64,000 nucleotides of DNA from Demequina lignilytica. GTDB taxonomy: Bacteria > Actinomycetota > Actinomycetes > Actinomycetales > Demequinaceae. The number at the start of each line of letters is the position of its first letter. The first letter of the stretch is position 1. A program made the translations under genes and the position numbers. Location of the stretch: NCBI RefSeq assembly GCF_030418305.1, contig NZ_JAUHPX010000003.1, forward strand, positions 186,001 to 250,000, given 5' to 3'. Below are positions 16,852 to 24,766 of this stretch, in pieces. The notes under the pieces were generated by a model. It worked only from the letters and a program-made list of their open reading frames with translations. It did no database searches and was not told where the DNA came from.

Positions 16852-17967
16852 ATGCTTCTGGGTATGCCCGACACGCGCGAGACCGCCCTGCCCACGCCTC
16901 TGCCCGCCATCGCCGCGCTTCCCGCCTACGTGCCCGGCGCGCGTGGCAGCTCCGCGGTGCCGCCGGTGAAGCTGTCCTCGAACGAGAGCCCGGACGGTCC
17001 CGTGGTCGGCGTGGTCGACGCCGCCGCCGCGGCGAGCGAGGCGATCCACCGCTACCCGGACATGGCCGCGACCGAGATCACGGCCGCGATCGCCGCGTCC
17101 CTCGACCGCGACCCGGCGGAGGTCGTCGTGGGCGCGGGCTCGGTGGCGGTGCTCGCGCACCTCCTGCAGGCGTACGCGGGCCCGGGCGACGAGGTGATCT
17201 TCGCGTGGCGCAGCTTCGAGGCGTACCCGATCCTCACCGCGGTGGCCGGCGCGACGGCGGTCAAGGTCCCGCTGACCGCCGAGGCCCGCCACGACCTCCC
17301 GGCGATGGCCGCGGCGGTGACCGACGCCACGCGCGTGGTGATGCTGTGCTCGCCGAATAACCCCACCGGTCCGACCATCTCGACGGCCGAGCTCGAGGAG
17401 TTCATGGCGGCCGTGCCGACCCGCGTGCTCGTGGTCCTCGACGAGGCGTACGTCGAGTACGTCCGCGCGCAGGACGCGGTCTCCGGTCCCGCCGTGCTCG
17501 ACCGGCACCCCAACCTGCTGCTGCTGCGCACCTTCTCGAAGGCGTACGCGCTCGCGGGGCTCCGCGTGGGCTACGCGGTTGGACCGGCCGGGCTGATCGC
17601 GCCGATCCGCGCCTGCGTGACCCCGTTCTCGGTGTCCGGACCGGCCCAGGCGGGCGCGCTCGCGGCGCTCGCCGCGCGTGAGACCTACCTCGAGCGGGCG
17701 GCCGCCGTGGTCGCCGAGCGCGAGCGCGTCGCCGCCGCGCTCCGCGCCGACGGCTGGACCGTCCCGGACGCGCAGGGCAACTTCGTCTGGCTGCCGGTGG
17801 GCCCCGCGACCCTCGACCTGGTCAAGCACCTGGGCGCCTCCGAGCCGGCGATCCTCGTGAGGCCGTTCGCCGGCGAGGGCGTCCGTGTCACCATCGGCGC
17901 GCCGGCGGAGAACGATGCGCTGCTCGCGCGGCTGGGCTCCTGGCAGGGTCCCCGGGCGGCGACGTGA
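16852..17967 (+). CDS. hisC: Histidinol-phosphate/aromatic aminotransferase
   Basis: This 371-residue class I/II PLP-dependent aminotransferase has the PLP-lysine motif FSKAYALAGLRVGYA near residue 228, CSPNNPTGPTIS for cofactor and substrate binding, and the N-terminal substrate segment VKLSSNESPDG. HisC converts imidazole acetol phosphate to histidinol phosphate. Actinobacteria often have a second, aromatic-preferring copy (Pat), and YAGPGDEVIFAWRSFEAYPI fits that group. Since no other his gene is present, a Pat role is quite possible. GGGGGTGA just before the ATG supports the start. The stop overlaps the next glycosyltransferase gene as GTGA. Confidence 0.85.
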   Translation: MLLGMPDTRETALPTPLPAIAALPAYVPGARGSSAVPPVKLSSNESPDGPVVGVVDAAAAASEAIHRYPDMAATEITAAIAASLDRDPAEVVVGAGSVAVLAHLLQAYAGPGDEVIFAWRSFEAYPILTAVAGATAVKVPLTAEARHDLPAMAAAVTDATRVVMLCSPNNPTGPTISTAELEEFMAAVPTRVLVVLDEAYVEYVRAQDAVSGPAVLDRHPNLLLLRTFSKAYALAGLRVGYAVGPAGLIAPIRACVTPFSVSGPAQAGALAALAARETYLERAAAVVAERERVAAALRADGWTVPDAQGNFVWLPVGPATLDLVKHLGASEPAILVRPFAGEGVRVTIGAPAENDALLARLGSWQGPRAAT

Positions 17968-18902
17968 CCCGAGTCGTCGCGGTCGTCGTCGCCTTCAACC
18001 GCGCGGAGCTGCTGGTCGAGGTGCTCGACGGCCTGCGTGCTCAGACGGAGCCGCTCGCCGGGATCGTCGTGGTGGACAACGCGTCGACCGACGGCACGCG
18101 CGACGTGGCGGCCGCCACGGACGTCGACCTGGTCGCCCTCGACCGCAACACCGGCGGCGCGGGCGGGTTCGCCGCCGGCATCGCGCGAGCGCTGGTCCAC
18201 CACGAGCCGGACTGGATCTGGATCATGGACGACGACTCCGTGCCGACCCCGACCGCGGCAGCGGAGCTGCGCGTGGCCGCCGAGGTGTCGGGCGCGGTGC
18301 TCGCCGCGTCCCGCGTGGTCTGGCACGACGGCCGCGACCACCCCATGAACACGCCGCGGCAGCGGCCCTTCGCATCGTCCCGCCGCCGGGCGGCGGCCGC
18401 CCGGGCGGGGGGCATCCCGGTGCGCTCCGCCTCCTTCGTGTCGATCCTGGTGCGCGCGGATGCCGCGCGGGAGCAGGGACTGCCGGTCGCGGACTACTTC
18501 ATCTGGAACGACGACTTCGAGTACTCGACGCGCCTGCTGCGCGGCCGCGACGGCATCTACGCGCCCGCGTCGGTGGTGATCCACAAGACCAAGGCGTTCG
18601 GCAGCACCGACGTCGACCCCGGGCCGCGCTTCTACTACGAGGTGCGGAACAAGCTCTGGATGCTGCGGCGCTCCGCGTCCCTCAACCCGGCGGAGAAGGC
18701 GCTGTACGGCGGCGCCACGGTGCTGCGGTGGGCCCGGACGTGGCGCGGCTCGACCGACCGTGCCACGCTCCGCGACGCCTTCCGGCGCGGCTGGCGGGAC
18801 GGCTGGCGCACCGTGCCGCGCCCCAACGCCACCGCGCTCGCCGATGTCGGTACAGTGGCGGCGGACATCGCCGCAGTGGAGGCAGGGAGAGCGCGTGGCT
18901 GA
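17964..18902 (+). CDS. Family 2 glycosyltransferase (galactofuranosyl/rhamnosyltransferase-like)
   Basis: This 312-residue cytoplasmic GT2 enzyme has a GT-A fold. The nucleotide-sugar site is AFNRAELLVEVLDGL and VVVDNASTDGT, and a metal-binding MDDDS motif lies near residue 90. LDRNTGGAGGFAAGIARAL after the first strand is typical of GlfT1/WbbL-like enzymes that transfer rhamnose or galactofuranose. FIWNDDFEYSTRLL supplies the likely catalytic acidic cluster. It is coupled to the aminotransferase gene (4-bp overlap) and to the next glycosyltransferase (8-bp overlap). The acceptor is unknown but is probably a wall-polysaccharide lipid intermediate. Confidence 0.88.
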   Translation: MTRVVAVVVAFNRAELLVEVLDGLRAQTEPLAGIVVVDNASTDGTRDVAAATDVDLVALDRNTGGAGGFAAGIARALVHHEPDWIWIMDDDSVPTPTAAAELRVAAEVSGAVLAASRVVWHDGRDHPMNTPRQRPFASSRRRAAAARAGGIPVRSASFVSILVRADAAREQGLPVADYFIWNDDFEYSTRLLRGRDGIYAPASVVIHKTKAFGSTDVDPGPRFYYEVRNKLWMLRRSASLNPAEKALYGGATVLRWARTWRGSTDRATLRDAFRRGWRDGWRTVPRPNATALADVGTVAADIAAVEAGRARG

Positions 18903-19710
18903 ATCGCCCTTCTCGCTGCTGCTGCCCGTGTACCGCGGCGACAGCGCGCGCGACTTCCTCACCGCCTACCGGTCGAGCACCGACGAGCAGTCGCGACGCC
19001 CCGATCAGGTGGTGATCGTCCGGGACGGACCGGTGGGCGACGAGCTCGCCGACGTGCTGGCGTCGGTGAGGCGCGAGGATCCCACCATCACGCTGGTGCC
19101 CCTCGACACCAACATCGGCCTCTACGGCGCGCTCGAGCGCGGCCTGGAGGCCAGCGCGCACGACATCGTCGCGCGGATGGACGCCGACGACATCTCGCTG
19201 CCCGGTCGCTTCGCCCGGCAGCTGTCCGCGATGGACGCCGGCCTCGACCTGGTGGGCACCGGCCTGTACGAGTTCGAGACGGACATGGACCACGTGGTCG
19301 GGCGGCGGACCCCGCCGGTCGGCGACAGGATCCGGGCGACGGCCCGCTTCCACCAGCCCTTCAACCACCCCACGGTGGTCTACCGGCGCTCGGTGGTGGC
19401 GGCCGCGGGCGGGTACCAGCCCATGGGCCGCATGGAGGACTACTGGCTGTTCGCGCGGATGCTGATGCAGGGCGCGAAGGCGGACAACATCCCGGAGCCT
19501 CTGCTCGGGTACCGCGTCGACGCCGGCGCCTACCGGCGTCGCGGGGGATGGGACCAGTTCAAGTCCGAGATCGAGCTGCAGCGCGCGTTCCGGAGGATCG
19601 GCTTCACCACGCGCACCCAGGAGCTGCGGAACCTGGCGGTGAGGGGCGCGTACCGCCTGATGCCGACCGCCGTGAGGCGGGTCGTCTACCGCGGCGCCTT
19701 CGGGCACTGA
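18895..19710 (+). CDS. Family 2 glycosyltransferase
   Basis: This 271-residue GT2 enzyme opens with SPFSLLLPVYRGDSARDF. It contains VIVRDGPVGDEL and the metal-binding motif ARMDADDISLPGRFARQL near residue 95, which is the WcaA/SpsA pattern. The GTG at 18895 is chosen because GGGAGA lies four bases upstream; this places the start inside the end of the preceding gene. The C-terminal third contains RMEDYWLFARMLMQGAKADNI, the usual ED acceptor motif. It probably adds a sugar to the same polymer as its neighbours. Confidence 0.88.
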   Translation: MAESPFSLLLPVYRGDSARDFLTAYRSSTDEQSRRPDQVVIVRDGPVGDELADVLASVRREDPTITLVPLDTNIGLYGALERGLEASAHDIVARMDADDISLPGRFARQLSAMDAGLDLVGTGLYEFETDMDHVVGRRTPPVGDRIRATARFHQPFNHPTVVYRRSVVAAAGGYQPMGRMEDYWLFARMLMQGAKADNIPEPLLGYRVDAGAYRRRGGWDQFKSEIELQRAFRRIGFTTRTQELRNLAVRGAYRLMPTAVRRVVYRGAFGH

Positions 19711-19762
19711 GCCGCAGGCGGGCGCGCGTGCACGCAGGTCCGTGCGCGTTACCCTTTCCTAC

Positions 19763-20734
19763 GTGAAGCTCATCGTCCAAGTGCCCTGCCTCAACGAGGA
19801 AGCCACCCTCGCCACCGTGCTCGGAGGGATCCCGACGGAGATCGAGGGCATCGACGAGATCGAGCTCCTGGTGATCGACGACGGCTCGTCGGACCGCACC
19901 GGCGAGATCGCGCGCGAGTTCGGCGCGCACGTGCTGCGCCACACGCGCCCGATGGGTCTCGCGCAGTCGTTCCGCGACGGCATCGACTACGCGCTCGCCC
20001 ACGGTGCCGACATCGTGGTCAACACCGACGGCGACAACCAGTACCCGCAGGAGCGCATCCCGGATCTGGTCCGTCCGGTCCTCGACGGGGTCGCCGACAT
20101 CGCGATCGGCGACCGCCAGACCCACACCATCGAGCACTTCTCGCCGTTCAAGAAGACGATGCAGCGGTTCGGCTCGTGGGTGGTGAACCGGGCGGCGGGC
20201 ACCGACCTGCCCGACGCCGCCTCCGGCTTCCGCGCCTACTCGCGCTGGTCGCTCTACCGCCTCAACGTGGTCACGCAGTTCTCGTACTGCATGGAGACCA
20301 TCATCCAGGCGGGCAACAAGCGGCTGTCCATCGCCTCCGTGCCCATCGACACGAACCCGAAGACCCGCGAGTCGCGGCTGTTCTCGAACATGTTCGAGCA
20401 CATGCTGAAGTCGGGCCAGGCGATCCTGCGCTCGTACATCATGTTCAAGCCGTGGAGCATCTTCGCGGCGCTGGCGTGGGTCTTCGGGCTGATCGGCCTC
20501 TACCCGTTCGTGCGCTACGCCGTGCTGCTCGCCACCGGCGACCACGGCAACCACTTCCAGTCGCTCATGCTCGGCACGCTGCTCCTGATCGGCGCGCTGC
20601 TGTCCATCGCGCTCGGAGTGCTCTCCGACCTGTCCAAGACCAACCGCATCCTCCAGGAGCAGGCGCTCGAACGCCTCAAGGAGCAGCAGTACGGCCCCGT
20701 CACCCCGCGGGTCGGAATCAAGGAGATCCCGTGA
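19763..20734 (+). CDS. Membrane-associated family 2 glycosyltransferase (DPM1/ArnC-like)
   Basis: This 323-residue protein has an N-terminal GT2 domain (VQVPCLNEEATL, VIDDGSSDRT near residue 38, TDGDNQYPQERI near 89) and two C-terminal membrane segments (about 233-258 and 272-298). That layout matches polyprenyl-phosphate sugar transferases such as ArnC or GtrB. Such enzymes make lipid-linked sugars for extracytoplasmic GT-C enzymes, and two GT-C-like proteins are encoded at 26-30 kb. The GTG at 19763 is chosen because TACCCT (19750-19755) lies seven bases upstream and no ribosome binding site is seen, which suggests a leaderless transcript. An in-frame GTG at 19742 is possible. Confidence 0.85.
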   Translation: MKLIVQVPCLNEEATLATVLGGIPTEIEGIDEIELLVIDDGSSDRTGEIAREFGAHVLRHTRPMGLAQSFRDGIDYALAHGADIVVNTDGDNQYPQERIPDLVRPVLDGVADIAIGDRQTHTIEHFSPFKKTMQRFGSWVVNRAAGTDLPDAASGFRAYSRWSLYRLNVVTQFSYCMETIIQAGNKRLSIASVPIDTNPKTRESRLFSNMFEHMLKSGQAILRSYIMFKPWSIFAALAWVFGLIGLYPFVRYAVLLATGDHGNHFQSLMLGTLLLIGALLSIALGVLSDLSKTNRILQEQALERLKEQQYGPVTPRVGIKEIP

Positions 20735-21816
20735 TCGGCAAGCTCAAGAGCATCGCCAAGACCGCGCTGGCGAACCCCGCCATCCGCAAGACCTACAACG
20801 CCGCCAACCGCGGCGTCCTCGAGGTCGCCGCCTCCACGCGGGTGGGCGCCACGGCGTACTCGCTGCTGGGCTTCGCCACGCACAACCGCGAGCAGTGGGC
20901 GGTCCTGTCGGGCCGGCGCGCGTACTACCGGAACCTCACCACGCACCGCGCGAACCACGTGGAGCTCCGTCGCAACGTCCACCGGCTCGAGAAGGGCATC
21001 CTGATGCAGCCGCGCCGCGCGGTCTTCGCGCGCGACTACATCGAGGAGACGGTCGAGTTCTACGCGCACGCGCTGGAGCGGCCGCACACGGTGTCGAACA
21101 TCGATGCGGGCGAGATGCAGTGGGCCTACGACGTCCTCTCCGAGTACTTCTCGATCGTCACGGACGACGACCCGGGCGTCGCGCGCTCGCGCGTCCGCTT
21201 CGAGTCGCTGCCCGCCTACTCGTCGTCCGCGGACGTGCGCCCCTATCCGCAGGGCACGCTCGCACGCACCGACATCACGTTCGACCAGATGCTGCAGCTC
21301 GCCGAGTCGCGTCGCTCCATCCGCTGGTTCCAGGACAAGCCCGTCCCGCGTGAGCTGGTCGACCAGGCGCTGCTGGTCGCACGCCAGTCGCCCTCCGCCT
21401 GCAACCGCCTGCCGTACGAGTTCCTGGTGTTCGACGAGCCGGAGCAGGTCAAGGTCGTGTCGGGGATCCCGTTCGGCGCCGCCGGGTACGGCCATCAGAT
21501 CCCCACGATCGTCGTGGTCAAGGGCGACCTGTCGAACTACTTCTCGCCGCGGGACCGCCACGTGCCGTACATCGACTCGTCGCTCGCCACCATGGGCTTC
21601 ATCTACGCCCTCGAGACGCTCGGCCTCAGCTCCTCGATCATCAACTGGCCCGACTTCGAGCCGCTCGAGGCGAAGATGGCGAAGACCCTCGGCCTCGCGC
21701 CGCACGAGCGGGTGATCATGCTCATCGCCGTCGGCTACGCCGATCCCGACGCCCTGGTCGCGTACTCCAAGAAGAAGGAGATCGACAACATCAGGACGTA
21801 CAACTCCCTTGGCTGA
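20731..21816 (+). CDS. Nitroreductase-family protein in an envelope-polysaccharide operon
   Basis: This 361-residue protein has a helical N-terminal part of about 180 residues and a C-terminal nitroreductase-like FMN domain. The flavin-binding Arg-Ser segment appears as ESRRSIRWFQDKPVPRELVDQAL, followed by ARQSPSACNRLPYEFLVF, and later by SLATMGFIYALETLGLSSSIINWPDFEPLEAKM. The GTG overlaps the upstream stop as GTGA, and its own stop lies inside the next start. Because it sits between a glycosyltransferase and a flippase-like gene, it may act on a polymer substituent or carrier, which would be an unusual role for the family. The N-terminal part is unassigned. Confidence 0.78.
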   Translation: MIGKLKSIAKTALANPAIRKTYNAANRGVLEVAASTRVGATAYSLLGFATHNREQWAVLSGRRAYYRNLTTHRANHVELRRNVHRLEKGILMQPRRAVFARDYIEETVEFYAHALERPHTVSNIDAGEMQWAYDVLSEYFSIVTDDDPGVARSRVRFESLPAYSSSADVRPYPQGTLARTDITFDQMLQLAESRRSIRWFQDKPVPRELVDQALLVARQSPSACNRLPYEFLVFDEPEQVKVVSGIPFGAAGYGHQIPTIVVVKGDLSNYFSPRDRHVPYIDSSLATMGFIYALETLGLSSSIINWPDFEPLEAKMAKTLGLAPHERVIMLIAVGYADPDALVAYSKKKEIDNIRTYNSLG

Positions 21817-22825
21817 CAGCCCGGCGGGAGACGACGACCTCGACGCGTCGGACGGCTCGCCGACTCCGGCGCGCCGCGCCCCCTGGTGGCGTGGCAGGGC
21901 GATGCGGACCGCGGTCGCGGTCGCGGTCATCGGCGTGGTCGCGTACTTCTTCGGCCGGTCCCTGGCGAGCAACTGGGACAATCTCCGCGAGGAGGACCTC
22001 TCGCTGGGCTGGTGGGCGGTCGCCGCGACCGTCGCGTTCGTGCTCGCCGTGGCCGTCTCCGGCACCCTGTGGGGACGGATCGTCCGCCGGCTCGACCCGA
22101 CCCCGGTCTCGGGCGTCGAGGCGGTCCGCGTCCACTTCTCCTCGTGGCTCCTGAAGTACGTGCCCGGGCAGGTCGGGTTCGTCCTCAACAAGGTGGTGTG
22201 GGGGCAGCGGCGCGGCGTCTCGCGGCTGGTGATCCTCATCTCGGTCGTCTACGAGAACGCCTTCCTGCTGCTCGGCTCGACCATCCCCATGGTCGCCATC
22301 CTCGCCCTCGCCCGCGGCGGCTCTCTCGAGGTCTCGGGGACGGTGTGGCTCGCCCTCGCGGCCATGGTGCCGCTCGCGGCCGCCACCCACCCCGCGGTGT
22401 TCCACCGCGTGGTGTCGGTGCTGGGACGACGCACGCTCAAGCGTGACGTCCCCCGCGACCTGTTCCTCCCGTTCGGGGTGACGATGCGCTTCCAGGCCGC
22501 GTTCCTCCTGCCCCGGGTGATCAACGGCGTGGGCATCGCGTTCATCGCAGCGGCGCTCGCGGGCGCCGGCCCCGAGTCGTGGCTCCCGTTGACCGCGGCC
22601 TATGCTGTTGCGGGCGCGGTCGGCATCCTGGCGGTGTTCGTGCCCAGCGGACTCGGCGTGCGGGAGGCCGTGTTCGTCCTCTTCGCGGCGCCGTACCTCG
22701 GCACCGAGAAGGCGATCGTGGTCTCGCTCGTGGCACGCGTGCTCGCGACCGTCGCCGACGCCCTGATCGCGGGCGTCTACGGCATCCTCACCCTCCAGAC
22801 CCGAAAGACGAGGCAGCAGTCATGA
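21809..22825 (+). CDS. Flippase-like membrane protein (UPF0104/AglD-like)
   Basis: This 338-residue protein has eight or so predicted membrane segments and the UPF0104 pattern: HFSSWLLKYVPGQVGFVLNKVVWGQRRGVS and, near the end, FVPSGLGVREAVFVLFAAPYLG. It is a second, shorter member of the family encoded at 8841-11309 and lacks the kinase-like region. In envelope clusters these proteins are thought to move lipid-linked sugars across the membrane. It starts at TTG 21809, overlapping the nitroreductase gene by eight bases, and ends overlapping the pyruvyltransferase start as ATGA. Confidence 0.82.
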   Translation: MADSPAGDDDLDASDGSPTPARRAPWWRGRAMRTAVAVAVIGVVAYFFGRSLASNWDNLREEDLSLGWWAVAATVAFVLAVAVSGTLWGRIVRRLDPTPVSGVEAVRVHFSSWLLKYVPGQVGFVLNKVVWGQRRGVSRLVILISVVYENAFLLLGSTIPMVAILALARGGSLEVSGTVWLALAAMVPLAAATHPAVFHRVVSVLGRRTLKRDVPRDLFLPFGVTMRFQAAFLLPRVINGVGIAFIAAALAGAGPESWLPLTAAYAVAGAVGILAVFVPSGLGVREAVFVLFAAPYLGTEKAIVVSLVARVLATVADALIAGVYGILTLQTRKTRQQS

Positions 22826-24111
22826 AGGTGGCCATCATCGGTTCGGCCTTCTCCGGCAACCGCGGCGCCGCCGCGATGCTCGAGAGCTCCATCGCGCATC
22901 TCACCGCGCAGGGCGACGACGTCGAGATCACGCACCTCAGCATGTACCCGCGCTCGGACGCGGACCTCAACGTGCACGACAACGTGGAGGTCATGGATGC
23001 GTCGCCCCTGCGGCTGGGCGTGCTCATCAACGGCGGCGCGCTGCTGTGGCGCCTGCTGCCCCCGGCGCGCGACGCGATCCGCAAGGCGGTGCCCGAGGTC
23101 GGCGCGATCGCCGATGCCGACGTGCTCCTCGACGAGGGTGGCATCACCTTCGTGGACGGCCGCGAGAAGTACCTGATCTACAACGTCGCGTCCATCCTCC
23201 CCGCGCTCAACACCGGGACGCCGGTGGTGAAGTGCGCGCAGGCGCTCGGGCCGTTCGAGAACCCGGTGAACCGCGCGCTCGCCGGCATCTACCTGCCGAA
23301 GATGGCGGCGATCATCTCGCGCGGCGCCATCACGCACGAGCACCTCATGGGCCTGGGCCTCACCAACGTCACCGCCGGCGCGGACATGGCGTTCACGCTC
23401 GACATCACGCCGGAGGACCGCGAGATCGCGGAGGCCTCGGTGCCCGCCTCGTTCTTCGCGGGCGGCGATGTGGTGGGCTACTCGCCCTCCCAGGTGCTGC
23501 GCGAGTCCGCCGCGAAGCGCGGCGAGGACTACGTGGCCGAGGTGGTCCGCCACATCGACCACCTCACCGAGGTCATGGGCCGTCCGGTCCTGCTCATCGC
23601 GCACTCCACGCGCCCCAACCCCGACAAGCTCCACAACAACGACGGCCCCGTGTGCCGCGAGATCCTCGCGAACGTCGCGTCGCCGGAGAAGGTGCGCTTC
23701 GCCGAGGGCGAGCTCACGCCGGGTGCCCTGCGCGTGCTCATCGGGCAGTGCGACCTGTTCGTCGCCTCCCGTTTCCACGCCATGGTCTCCTCGCTGGCGC
23801 AGGGCGTGCCGACCCTGGTGCTCGGCTGGTCGCACAAGTACCGCGAGGTGCTCGACCAGGTGGGTCAGGCCGAGTGGGCGATGGCGGCCAGCGACGCCAC
23901 CGTCGAGGCCTTCGAGGAGCGCATGACCGACCTCGACCGGGCCAAGCAGGAGATCCGCGCGCAGCTCACCACGGCCGTCCCCGCCGTGCGCGAGACCGCG
24001 ATGGAGCAGTTCGGCATCATCCGTCGCGTGGCCCGCGAGGGGCGGATCGGCCGCGCCGCGAAGGCCGCGATCAAGGGCTACCTCAGCACGCCCGCGCCCT
24101 CCGAGCGCTAG
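22822..24111 (+). CDS. Polysaccharide pyruvyltransferase-family protein
   Basis: This 429-residue cytoplasmic protein matches the PS_pyruv_trans family. It opens with KVAIIGSAFSGNRGAAAMLESSI, contains DVLLDEGGITFVDGREKYLIYN and VKCAQALGPFENP, and ends the fold with LFVASRFHAMVSSLAQGVPTLVLGWSHKY. Such enzymes (CsaB, WcaK, Pvg1) put pyruvate ketals from phosphoenolpyruvate onto sugars. The ATG overlaps the flippase stop, making it the last gene of the coupled set that starts at 19763. A protein with three SLH repeats is encoded 650 bp downstream, and in Firmicutes CsaB modifies the polymer to which SLH domains bind. Confidence 0.87.
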   Translation: MKVAIIGSAFSGNRGAAAMLESSIAHLTAQGDDVEITHLSMYPRSDADLNVHDNVEVMDASPLRLGVLINGGALLWRLLPPARDAIRKAVPEVGAIADADVLLDEGGITFVDGREKYLIYNVASILPALNTGTPVVKCAQALGPFENPVNRALAGIYLPKMAAIISRGAITHEHLMGLGLTNVTAGADMAFTLDITPEDREIAEASVPASFFAGGDVVGYSPSQVLRESAAKRGEDYVAEVVRHIDHLTEVMGRPVLLIAHSTRPNPDKLHNNDGPVCREILANVASPEKVRFAEGELTPGALRVLIGQCDLFVASRFHAMVSSLAQGVPTLVLGWSHKYREVLDQVGQAEWAMAASDATVEAFEERMTDLDRAKQEIRAQLTTAVPAVRETAMEQFGIIRRVAREGRIGRAAKAAIKGYLSTPAPSER

Positions 24112-24184
24112 TTCCTGGGAGTCGCGGCGACGCGCGGCGAGGCTGCCTCAGCGGCTCCGCCGACGGACGTAGCATGGGCCGACC

Positions 24185-24766
24185 ATGCTGAGGACCTCGA
24201 CGCCACGCGCTCGCCGCACCCTGATCGCCGCCGCATCCGCCGCGGCGCTCGGTGCGGTGCTGTCGGGCTGCACCTCGACGGCCGGGACCGAGGCCTCGGC
24301 GAGCCCCACCGCGGAGGCCTCGGGCACCGGGACGGCGGCGCCGTCCGAGCCGAGCGCGGGCGCCACCTCCGCCGACGCATCGTCCACCCCCGAGCCGACG
24401 CCGACGGTGGACGCTGTCGCGAGCGACCCCCCGGCGACCACCCCCACGCCGGCACCGGGGGAGAGCCGCGCGCAGGTCACGGTCACGGTGACCAGCTGGG
24501 GCGTGTCCAACGGACTGTTCTCCGCCGGCGCGGTGGTCGAGGGCGTCGTCGAGGACGGGGCCCTCTGCTTCATGACCATGACCAAGGGTGACCGCACCGT
24601 GACGGCCAACGGCCAGTCAGCGCGCTCCGCGGCGTCGAGCAGCTGCGGCGACGGGCTGATCGTCGACCTCGACGACCTGTCGAGCGGGACCTGGGCGCTC
24701 ACGATCGCCTTCCGGTCGGACACCGCCGAGGGGACCTCGGCCCCCCAGGAGGTGGACATCCCATGA
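24185..24766 (+). CDS. Lipoprotein with Ser/Thr/Pro-rich linker
   Basis: This 193-residue protein has a signal peptide ending in the lipobox LSGC (Cys near residue 29) and then about 65 residues rich in Ser, Thr, Ala and Pro. The remaining 100 residues form a beta-rich domain with two cysteines (ALCFM and SSCGDG) that could pair. The domain is unrecognised. TAGCAT about ten bases before the ATG suggests a leaderless transcript. The stop overlaps the next start as ATGA, so it is co-translated with the SLH-repeat protein and is probably its partner at the cell surface. Confidence 0.75.
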   Translation: MLRTSTPRARRTLIAAASAAALGAVLSGCTSTAGTEASASPTAEASGTGTAAPSEPSAGATSADASSTPEPTPTVDAVASDPPATTPTPAPGESRAQVTVTVTSWGVSNGLFSAGAVVEGVVEDGALCFMTMTKGDRTVTANGQSARSAASSSCGDGLIVDLDDLSSGTWALTIAFRSDTAEGTSAPQEVDIP

